Source of the DNA: Flavobacteriales bacterium
GTDB lineage: Bacteria; Bacteroidota; Bacteroidia; Flavobacteriales_F; PHOS-HE28
Reading direction: 5' to 3'
Assembly: GCA_025455765.1 (NCBI GenBank)
Contig: JALOLX010000144.1
Coordinates: 1 to 8,131 of the forward strand
Length of the DNA: 8,131 bases
Shown: positions 1-6,675 of the stretch, piece after piece
Numbering within the stretch: position 1 is the first letter of the stretch
Layout: every line of letters begins with the position of its first letter
Translations under genes and position numbers: made by a program
The notes under the pieces: generated by a model
Seen by the model: the letters and a program-made list of their open reading frames with translations, nothing else
What the model was told of the DNA's origin: nothing
Database searches by the model: none

Positions 1-2706
1 CTCCTTCTTGGCCTTGTCCGCCACGGCCTTCGCGGCCATCTTCGCCAGCGGATTGGTGACCTTGGCCAGCTCATCATCGGCCAGCTTGTAGGCCTGTGCT
101 TTTGCGGAAGCCGCTTCGCGACGGGCATCGGCCTTGATCTTGTCGGCCTGCTGCTGAGCTTCTGCGACCAGGCGCGCCGCTTCTTCCCGCGCCTTGGCGA
201 TGGCCTCGTCCTTGGCCTTGTCGATCTGCTGGTTCAACTCCTGCTTGATGACCTCGGTGGCGGCCTCCTTCACGCTGGTCTGGCCTCCGGCGAACACCGG
301 CTTCACGATGGGCTTGTCCACCGTACCGGTGATCTTCACCTGCACATCCAGCTCAGCCGGGACGGTGAAGTTGCTGCCCAAGGCGCTGTTGGCCCTGCCC
401 AGCAGTCCGGCCACGGTCTGTGCCGCACCCGCACCGAACATGTCGCTGGGCACCTTGGCCTTCATGTCGTAGTCGATGGCCTGATCGGCGAAGGCGGTGC
501 TGCCCCCCACCGTGGCCTTCACGCGATCGATCTTCACCGGGAAGGGATCGGTGATCATCTTGCCGTCCACGATGCGGTACACGAAGTTGATGTCCTGGAT
601 GGTGGTATTCTCAATGCCGTTCAACTTGAGCGCCTTCGCGATGTCCACCAGCGGTTGGAAGCCGTCCACGCGCACGCTCTTTGTGCTGAAGGTGCCCCGG
701 CCTTGCAGGGTGTTCATGTCCGGCTCCATACGATCGTTCAGCACGGCCTGCATGGTGAGGTCGGTGCTGAAGCGGCCCTTGCACGACTTGGCGATGGGGG
801 CCATCTTCTGGATGAGGTCCATGTACGCCACGCTCTGTTCGATGTCGATCTCGCGCACGTCGTAGTTCATGTCGAGGCGTGGACGCTTGGCATCCTTGGT
901 ATCGTAGGCGCCCGCCATGGTCACCGTGCCGCTGAAGAGGTTGAAGAGCACGTCCTTCAGGTCCACACGCTGATCATGCACATGCAGGCCTCCCTTCACA
1001 TTGGTGAGCTGCAGCTTGTCGTAGATCACTTCGCCCACCGCCATGCCCATGCGGAAGTCGATGTTGCCGGGCACTTCGATGACGCTCATCGGCGTGGTGT
1101 CGGCGGGCGTGGTCGAAGCCGCTGTGGTGGTGTCGGCAGGGCCCATCAGTTCGTTCAGGTCGAAGCGGTTCGCGGTCAGGTCGAACGATCCCACCAGCGT
1201 GCTGTCCTTCAACCACCATTGCAGGTAATTGTCCATGCGGCCCTGCGCCTTCATCTTGCTGCTGCCCACCGAACCATCGAACTCGCTCAACTGCAGGAAG
1301 CGCGGCGAGAAGGCGAAGTGGAGCTTGGTGATGCCCACGGGCGGCAGGCTGTCGCTGCGGTAATCCATGTCGCGCAGCACCATGGAGCCATCGGCCTGGA
1401 ACTGGTCGTAGCGTCCGGCTTCCACGTCGCTCATCCGGCCTTTCATGCGCACATCGGAGGCGAAATGCCCCTTGATCTCTTCCTTCATCGGCACCACCTT
1501 CTTCACGCTGGACAGGTCCAGGTCGGCCTTCAGCTCGGCGTCCACGTTGGGGTCGCTCATGGGTGTGGTGAGGTGCATGCGGGCTTGCACCGGATTGCCG
1601 GCCATGGTAAGGGCGAAGCGCTTGAGGTCCACCACCATGTTATCCATGTCCGGCCCACCCGGACTAAGGATCTTCAGGTCCACGAAGATGTTCTCCACAG
1701 CGGCGGGCAGGTCGGGATACTTGAAGCGGCCGTTGTCCACCTCCACCACCACGCCGAAGCCCGGCATGCTGGTATCGCTCATCACCCCCTTCACATGACC
1801 GTTGAAGGCCGCCTTGCCGCTCATCTGCACCCCACTGAGATCAGTGGCGAACTCGGCCGGCACCAGCGAGAGCAGCGTGGCGAAGTCCGTCTTCTTCGCG
1901 CTCCACGTGAGGTCCATCTCCATGTCGTCACCCGGCATGGCCAGCCACCCATCCAAGCCCACCACCAGTTGGTTGATGGTGGCCTCGTTCTCCTTGAAGG
2001 TGAACTTCATGTTGGGCATGTCCATGTCCAGGTCGGCGGTCACATCGGCCTTGACGTTCTTCAGGTATTGAATGCCATCGAAGACAACGTTGGCCGTGTC
2101 CGCATGGGTGACCGTGCGCAGGGTGAAGAGGTCCTGGGTGAAGTCGCCGCTGCCCGTGTGATCGAGGCCCTTGAGGTCCATGTAGTAGGTGAGGGAGGCA
2201 TCGTCGTAGATAAGCGTCCCATCCTCGATGGAGTAAGCGCGGAGCCCGATGTTGAAGGCGGAGGCTGCTGTATCGGCCGGTGCTTCAGCCGCTGCTGTAT
2301 CGGCCTTGGCAATGTCCCAGTTCGCGCGACCGTCCTCGAGCACCTTCACGTGGATGTGCGGCTTCACCAAGGCGATGCGCTTGATGTCGATCTTATCGCC
2401 GAACACGCTCTTGATGTCCACCGTGGCGGTGAAGGTGCCGATGCGCGCCAGGTCGATGCCCTCGAACGGCGCAGCGTTGCTCACGACAACATCCGCCACT
2501 TCCACGGTGAGGTCGGGGAAACTCTTCAGGATGGTGAGGTCCCATTCGCCCCAGTTGACCGTGGCGTTGAGGCTCTTGTTCACCTCGGCCTTCACGGCCG
2601 CTTCGATCTTGTCCTTGAAGAGGATGGGGATCAGCACGGCGGCCGCGAGCAGCAGTACGACGAGGATACCGATCGTGAGCAGGATGCGCTTCGTCCACTT
2701 GGCCAT
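1..2706 (-). CDS. AsmA-family inner-membrane protein with helical C-terminal tail (3' end outside window)
   Basis: The frame is open from ATG at 2706 to the left edge, 902 codons with no stop, so the gene is partial at its 3' end. Residues 1-7 are basic (MAKWTKR) and about 8-30 form one hydrophobic anchor, giving an inner-membrane protein with a large periplasmic part. Residues about 35-125 look like the AsmA N-terminal domain: a NKSLNATVNWGEW stretch, then a FPDLTVEV and SVFGDKIDIKRI pattern ending in GRANWDIA. The middle is long, beta-rich and repetitive, as expected of AsmA/TamB-type grooves. About 600-805 resembles the AsmA C-terminal domain (GRGTFSTKSVRVDGFQPL at 669-686). After Gly808 comes an Ala/Lys/Glu/Gln-rich helix of at least 90 residues. 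Two Pro/Ala/Asp/Thr linkers lie at 135-150 and 522-539. Family knowledge links AsmA-like proteins to phospholipid transfer to the outer membrane and envelope integrity; the exact role here is unknown. No Shine-Dalgarno precedes the start, which is chosen because the anchor follows it directly. Confidence 0.85.
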   Translation of the reverse strand, partial: MAKWTKRILLTIGILVVLLLAAAVLIPILFKDKIEAAVKAEVNKSLNATVNWGEWDLTILKSFPDLTVEVADVVVSNAAPFEGIDLARIGTFTATVDIKSVFGDKIDIKRIALVKPHIHVKVLEDGRANWDIAKADTAAAEAPADTAASAFNIGLRAYSIEDGTLIYDDASLTYYMDLKGLDHTGSGDFTQDLFTLRTVTHADTANVVFDGIQYLKNVKADVTADLDMDMPNMKFTFKENEATINQLVVGLDGWLAMPGDDMEMDLTWSAKKTDFATLLSLVPAEFATDLSGVQMSGKAAFNGHVKGVMSDTSMPGFGVVVEVDNGRFKYPDLPAAVENIFVDLKILSPGGPDMDNMVVDLKRFALTMAGNPVQARMHLTTPMSDPNVDAELKADLDLSSVKKVVPMKEEIKGHFASDVRMKGRMSDVEAGRYDQFQADGSMVLRDMDYRSDSLPPVGITKLHFAFSPRFLQLSEFDGSVGSSKMKAQGRMDNYLQWWLKDSTLVGSFDLTANRFDLNELMGPADTTTAASTTPADTTPMSVIEVPGNIDFRMGMAVGEVIYDKLQLTNVKGGLHVHDQRVDLKDVLFNLFSGTVTMAGAYDTKDAKRPRLDMNYDVREIDIEQSVAYMDLIQKMAPIAKSCKGRFSTDLTMQAVLNDRMEPDMNTLQGRGTFSTKSVRVDGFQPLVDIAKALKLNGIENTTIQDINFVYRIVDGKMITDPFPVKIDRVKATVGGSTAFADQAIDYDMKAKVPSDMFGAGAAQTVAGLLGRANSALGSNFTVPAELDVQVKITGTVDKPIVKPVFAGGQTSVKEAATEVIKQELNQQIDKAKDEAIAKAREEAARLVAEAQQQADKIKADARREAASAKAQAYKLADDELAKVTNPLAKMAAKAVADKAKKE
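2264..2305. repeat. Short direct repeat coding the ADTAA linker
   Basis: The 15-mer GCTGCTGTATCGGCC occurs twice, at 2264-2278 and 2291-2305, offset by 27 bp (nine codons). It lies inside the AsmA-like gene and codes on the minus strand for two ADTAA units of the low-complexity linker at residues 135-150. The offset keeps the frame, so this is probably a local tandem duplication within a flexible linker rather than a mobile or regulatory repeat. Confidence 0.6.
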
Positions 2707-2831
2707 GGCGGTGAGTTGCTAGGTTGGGAATGCACGTACTTCTTCCATCCGATGGACGGTCGGAGAACGTTCCGGTCACAAAGATCGTTCCGAAGCGGGG
2801 CCTCCCCACGTACGCCTAGGCCGGGGATCGT
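2707..2831 (-). other. Spacer between symporter and AsmA-like gene, possible promoter region
   Basis: This 125-bp non-coding stretch separates the symporter stop from the AsmA-like start. It is long enough to hold a promoter. On the minus strand GATCTTTG at 2786-2779 matches the Bacteroidota -7 consensus TAnnTTTG in all but the first position, but no clear -33 TTTG lies upstream, so the call is weak. A near-palindrome TCCATCCGATGGA is at 2744-2756, GAACGTTC at 2765-2772 is a perfect palindrome, and CGTTCCG is repeated at 2768-2774 and 2786-2792. A GGGG/CCCC stem with a 3-nt loop (2797-2807) has no T-tract, so I do not call a terminator. Confidence 0.3.
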
Positions 2832-4190
2832 TCACAGCGGCTTGGTGAACAACTCTTCACCCTGGGCATGGGCGATGACACTGCAACAGGTGGCATCGCC
2901 GGTCACGTTCACCACCGTACGGCACATGTCCAGGATGCGGTCCACGGGTAGGATGATGGCCACCCAAGCAGGGTCCAGCCCCAGGGAAGTGAGCACCACG
3001 AAAAGTGTGATCAGGCCGGCGCTGGGCACGGCTGCCGCCCCAATGCTGGCCAGGGTGGCGGTGCCTACGATGCTCAATTGCTGCATGAAGGTGAGGTCCA
3101 CCAGATGGAATTGGGCCAGGAAGACCACCGCCACCGCTTGGTACAGGCTGGTGCCGTCCATGTTCACCGTGGCCCCGATCGGCAGTACGAAGCTGGCCGT
3201 GCCCTTGCTCACCCCGATGCGCTCCTCCATGCACTCCATGGTGACCGGCAACGTGGCGGCGCTGCTGCTGGTGCTGAAGGCGAGCAGGACGCCGAACACC
3301 ACCACGGCCAGCCCAAGCACCACCGTAAGGCTGTAGCCCGCCAACGACTTGAACAGTTGGAGGACGGCGGCCGGATCATCGCCCGCGATGCGCGACACCA
3401 CACCCGCCATCAGCGCGAAGACGAAGAAGGGCGCAGCTTTCATCACCACGTCCACCATCTTCATGAACACCTCGTTCAAGCCATTGACCAACGCGGTGAC
3501 CGGCGCTGCTGACGCGGTTGGTAGCATCAATAGCACCACCCCGAAGAAGATGGCGAAGAAGATCACTTGCAGCATCAACGCATCATTGAAGCTGAGGAAG
3601 ATGTTGCTCGGCACCATGTCCACCAGGAACTGTAAGGGGCTGGGCTCGGTCACGGACTTGGTCTGCTCCAGCTTGCCGCTCAACCACGCATCGGGCGCCA
3701 CCTGCCCCTGCCCCGCCGCCACTTCCTCCACCAGCGCCCGGTTCGCCGGATCGCAACTGAGGCACTTCCCATCCTTGGGCTTTTCCACAGTGGGGGTATT
3801 GTTCACCCACAGCTCGTAGGTGATGCGGTTGCGCATGCGCTGGGTATCATCGCCCCATTCGCCCGGACGGATGAGGTTCACCATCCCCAGTCCAACGGAC
3901 ACAGCTATGAACGTGGTGGTCAGGTAGAGGGCCATCATGCCCAACCCGGTGCGACCAAGCTTGGAGAGGTCACTAAGCCCACTTACGCCGCTGATGATGC
4001 TGAAGAGCACCAGGGGCACCGCGATGAGCTTGAGCAGGTTGATGAAGATCTCCCCGAACGGGGCCACCCAATCGAGTGTGAAGCGGCTCCAGCCCAGGAA
4101 GCTGGACAGCACCGCCCAGCCGATGCCCAAAGCCAGGCCGATGAGGATGCGGGCGGGCAGCGAGAGCCCTTTGCTGGTCGTGTTGCTCAT
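2832..4190 (-). CDS. Dicarboxylate/amino acid:cation symporter (DAACS, SLC1-like)
   Basis: A 452-residue inner-membrane transporter of the family that includes GltP, DctA and archaeal GltPh; it couples uptake of acidic amino acids or C4-dicarboxylates to Na+ or H+. All core elements are visible: the serine-rich HP1 tip STSSSAATLP (306-315), NMDGT in TM7 (343-347), the HP2 loop ASIGAAAVPSAG (381-392) and the TM8 signature with Asp417, Asp421, Arg424, Asn428 and Asp432. Arg424 is at the position that binds the side-chain carboxylate in acidic-substrate members, so glutamate, aspartate or a dicarboxylate is a likely substrate; which one cannot be told. Compared with GltPh there are about 50 extra residues between TM3 and TM4 (roughly 112-182), hydrophilic and holding a CLSC pair (Cys143, Cys146). 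The start codon overlaps the aroC stop as ATGA, suggesting translational coupling in one transcript. The stop is TGA. Confidence 0.95.
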   Translation of the reverse strand: MSNTTSKGLSLPARILIGLALGIGWAVLSSFLGWSRFTLDWVAPFGEIFINLLKLIAVPLVLFSIISGVSGLSDLSKLGRTGLGMMALYLTTTFIAVSVGLGMVNLIRPGEWGDDTQRMRNRITYELWVNNTPTVEKPKDGKCLSCDPANRALVEEVAAGQGQVAPDAWLSGKLEQTKSVTEPSPLQFLVDMVPSNIFLSFNDALMLQVIFFAIFFGVVLLMLPTASAAPVTALVNGLNEVFMKMVDVVMKAAPFFVFALMAGVVSRIAGDDPAAVLQLFKSLAGYSLTVVLGLAVVVFGVLLAFSTSSSAATLPVTMECMEERIGVSKGTASFVLPIGATVNMDGTSLYQAVAVVFLAQFHLVDLTFMQQLSIVGTATLASIGAAAVPSAGLITLFVVLTSLGLDPAWVAIILPVDRILDMCRTVVNVTGDATCCSVIAHAQGEELFTKPL

Positions 4191-5356
4191 AAGCGTGCGG
4201 TGCGTTGACGAAGCAGGTGATCGGCGAGTACCAAGCAGGTCATGGCCTCCACAATGGGGACGGCGCGCGGTACCACGCAGGGGTCATGCCGTCCCTTGGC
4301 CTCCAAGGTGACCTCCATCAGGTCAACATCCACGGTGCGTTGCGGACGGGCGATGGTGGCCGGTGGCTTGAAGGCCACAGCGAAATGCATGTCCTCGCCG
4401 GAACTGATGCCACCGAGCGTGCCGCCGCTATGGTCGTTGCTGCTTACTGCGGCCGGCTCCTCCACGCGGTAACCCGCTTCTTCGCTCTCCTCCGTGATCC
4501 GATAACCCATTTCAAGCGCGCCGTTGTGCTCCGATCCGCGCATGGCCGCCGCGCGGAAGCCACTGCCGATCTCGAAGCCCTTGGCGGCATTGATGCCCAA
4601 CATCGCTCCGGCCAGGTCGGCGTCCAGCTTGCTGAACACCGGCTCACCCAGGCCCTGCGGCATGCGGCGCACCATGCAGCTCACCACACCGCCCACCGAA
4701 TCGCCTTCGCTGCGCACCTGCTCGATCAGCGCGGCCATCCGCGCACTGGTAGCGGCATCGGGGCAACGCACCGGATCCAGCCACAGGCCCTCGAAGCGCA
4801 GTTCGGACGGTGGTACTTGGAGCACCTCCTCTCCCACCTGGCTCACATAAGCCTGCACCACCGTACCCTCCCGTGCCAACAGCTGTCTTGCAATGGCGCC
4901 GCCCACCACCCTGCAGGCGGTCTCGCGGGCGCTGCTGCGTCCCCCACCCCGGTGATCGCGGATGCCGTACTTCAGGTCCCACGTAAGGTCGGCGTGTCCA
5001 GGCCGATAGATCTTCTTCAACGCGTCGTAATCGCCGCTGCGGGCGTCCTGGTTGCGCAGGATGAAGCCGATCGGCGTGCCCAGGGTGATCACCGATCCTT
5101 CCTCAACGAGCTCTGGCACATCGTTCACCAACGCGGGGTCGATCACGCCACTGAGGAACTCCACCCGATCGCCTTCGGTGCGCGCCGTACCCAGTGCAGT
5201 GCTGCCAGGTCGGCGGCGGTCCAACTCTTCCTGCACTGCGGCCAGATCGAGCACAAGGCCCGCCGGACAGCCATCAATGATCCCGCCCAACGCCGCGCCA
5301 TGGCTTTCGCCGAACGTGGTAAGGCGGAACAGCTGTCCGAAGGTGTTGCCTGGCAT
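4187..5356 (-). CDS. aroC: Chorismate synthase
   Basis: A 389-residue cytosolic enzyme catalysing the last shikimate step, 5-enolpyruvylshikimate-3-phosphate to chorismate plus phosphate, with reduced FMN as cofactor. The start MPGNTFGQLFRLTTFGESHG is the normal family N-terminus, which fixes the ATG at 5356. Signature one is GESHG at 16-20 followed by GGIIDGCPAG; signature two is in YGIRDHRGGGRSSARET (130-146); the flavin/substrate loop NDHSGGTLGGISSG is at 307-320; signature three is RHDPCVVPRAVPIVEA (356-371). Length and motif order are complete, with no visible defect. It is the first gene of a probable two-gene minus-strand unit, its stop overlapping the symporter start by 4 bp, and it is divergent from hutI with 59 bp between the starts. 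No Shine-Dalgarno is seen. Confidence 0.98.
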   Translation of the reverse strand: MPGNTFGQLFRLTTFGESHGAALGGIIDGCPAGLVLDLAAVQEELDRRRPGSTALGTARTEGDRVEFLSGVIDPALVNDVPELVEEGSVITLGTPIGFILRNQDARSGDYDALKKIYRPGHADLTWDLKYGIRDHRGGGRSSARETACRVVGGAIARQLLAREGTVVQAYVSQVGEEVLQVPPSELRFEGLWLDPVRCPDAATSARMAALIEQVRSEGDSVGGVVSCMVRRMPQGLGEPVFSKLDADLAGAMLGINAAKGFEIGSGFRAAAMRGSEHNGALEMGYRITEESEEAGYRVEEPAAVSSNDHSGGTLGGISSGEDMHFAVAFKPPATIARPQRTVDVDLMEVTLEAKGRHDPCVVPRAVPIVEAMTCLVLADHLLRQRTARL

Positions 5357-5415
5357 CGCGGCGAAGATAGGAGGTGCTGGAAGGCCACTCCGCGAGGAAC
5401 GCTTTCTTTGCGTCC
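5357..5415. promoter_or_regulatory. Divergent aroC/hutI start region with two -7-like boxes
   Basis: Both divergent genes must be expressed from here unless the promoters lie within the other gene. On the minus strand TATCTTCG (5369-5362) matches TAnnTTTG at all but one of the six fixed positions; on the plus strand TTTCTTTG (5403-5410) also misses one. Each box ends 5 nt before its start codon, which would put transcription starts at or next to the ATG and make both messages leaderless or nearly so. No -33 TTTG partner is clear on either side, so confidence is low. GGAGG at 5370-5374 is too far from the hutI ATG (5416) to serve as its ribosome binding site. Confidence 0.3.
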
Positions 5416-6675
5416 ATGCCCGCCCTGCTGATCGTGAATGCCAAGGCCCTGGTGGGCGTATACCCTGCAGGTACCACCCGCGTACCCGGCCGCCGGATGC
5501 ACCAGTTACCGCTGATGGAGAACGCCTGGCTGCTGGCCGTGGATGGTCGCATCACGGCCTTCGGTGCAATGGACACGCTGCCCCCAGCGGATAGCCTGCC
5601 GCCCCACACCCGCATCGATGCCAGCGGCCGGTACGTGCTGCCCGGCTGGTGCGACCCGCATACCCATACGGTGTTCGCCGCGCCGCGTGAAGAAGAGTTC
5701 GTGGACAAGATCAAGGGCCTGAGCTATCAGGACATCGCCGCGCGCGGTGGCGGCATCCTCAACAGTGCGCGCAAGTTGCGGGCCATGGATGAGGATGCCC
5801 TCTACCACCAGGCACGCACCCGGTTGGAGGAGATGATGCGCCAGGGCACGGTGGCCGTGGAGATCAAGAGCGGCTACGGTCTCACCGCCGAGAGCGAACT
5901 GAAGATGCTGCGCGTGGCCCGCCGCCTGAAGGCCGATCTACCGCTGCAGGTGCGTACCACACTGCTCGCCGCACACGCCCTGCCGCCGGAATTCGCGCAC
6001 GACCGGCAAGCCTACATCGACCTCATCTGCCACACGCTCATCCCTCAGGTCGCTGCGGAAGGACTGGCCGACTTCGTGGACGTGTTCTGCGAGACGAACT
6101 ACTTCACGGTGGCAGAGCTGGAGCAGGTGCTGGAGGCTGGTGCACGTCATGGACTTCCCGGCAAGGTGCACGTGAACCAGTTCACCAGCCTGGGCGCCAT
6201 CGCCGCGTCCGTGCGTCACCAGGCCCTCAGCGTAGATCATCTGGAGGTGATGGAGGAGGCTGACCTTGCGGCCCTCGAAGGCAGCAGCACCATTCCCACG
6301 CTGCTCCCCTCCTGCTCCTTCTTCCTGCGGATACCCTATGCCCCTGCCCGTGCATTGATGGACCGCGACCTGCCCGTAGCCCTCGCCACCGACCACAACC
6401 CCGGCAGTACCCCCAGCGGCAACATGAACCTGGTGCTGTCCCTGGCCTGCATCGAGCTGCGCATGCTGCCCGAAGAGGCCATCAACGCCATGACCCTGAA
6501 CAGCGCTGCCGCAATGGGCCTGGCGGAAGAACTGGGCAGCATCACGGTAGGCAAGCGCGCCAGCCTGCTCATCACCAAGCCCGTACCTTCGCTGGCGTAC
6601 CTGCCGTATGCCTTCGGAAGCGACCACATCCATAGCGTGATCATCGATGGAAGACCTGTCCACACCGGCCACTGA
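5416..6675 (+). CDS. hutI: Imidazolonepropionase
   Basis: A 419-residue amidohydrolase-superfamily metalloenzyme that hydrolyses 4-imidazolone-5-propanoate to N-formimidoyl-L-glutamate, the third step of histidine degradation. Metal-binding DPHTH is at 80-84 (His82, His84), followed by the family segment EIKSGYGLTAESELKML (149-165), AAHALP with His187, HVNQFTS with metal-ligand His252, VDHLE with His275, and ATDHNPGS holding catalytic Asp326. The C-terminal beta strands resume the small composite domain formed with residues 1-70. Length agrees with known HutI. I chose the ATG at 5416; an in-frame GTG at 5374 would add 14 residues of no family character and lie against the aroC start. The end overlaps the next gene by 29 bp. 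The downstream ftcD codes for the enzyme that consumes the HutI product. Confidence 0.97.
   Translation: MPALLIVNAKALVGVYPAGTTRVPGRRMHQLPLMENAWLLAVDGRITAFGAMDTLPPADSLPPHTRIDASGRYVLPGWCDPHTHTVFAAPREEEFVDKIKGLSYQDIAARGGGILNSARKLRAMDEDALYHQARTRLEEMMRQGTVAVEIKSGYGLTAESELKMLRVARRLKADLPLQVRTTLLAAHALPPEFAHDRQAYIDLICHTLIPQVAAEGLADFVDVFCETNYFTVAELEQVLEAGARHGLPGKVHVNQFTSLGAIAASVRHQALSVDHLEVMEEADLAALEGSSTIPTLLPSCSFFLRIPYAPARALMDRDLPVALATDHNPGSTPSGNMNLVLSLACIELRMLPEEAINAMTLNSAAAMGLAEELGSITVGKRASLLITKPVPSLAYLPYAFGSDHIHSVIIDGRPVHTGH

Noticed and set aside
2797..2807. GGGG-CCT-CCCC hairpin as a terminator for the symporter
   Set aside because: The stem is only 4 bp and no T-run follows in the minus-strand direction.
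655..3336. 893-codon plus-strand open frame, very His/Val/Leu rich
   Set aside because: Over 655-2706 it is the codon-aligned antisense frame of the AsmA-like gene, so its lack of stops follows from GC-rich codon use. It then runs across the spacer into the symporter gene, shows no domain, and its His richness is the reverse complement of GTG/ATG codons.
5374..5415. GTG at 5374 as the hutI start
   Set aside because: The 14 added residues do not resemble the HutI N-terminus and would place the start 17 bp from the aroC start; ATG at 5416 gives a normal length.
4205..5431. 408-codon plus-strand open frame
   Set aside because: It lies antisense to aroC, which has every family motif, and runs through the divergent gap into hutI. 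No recognisable protein character.
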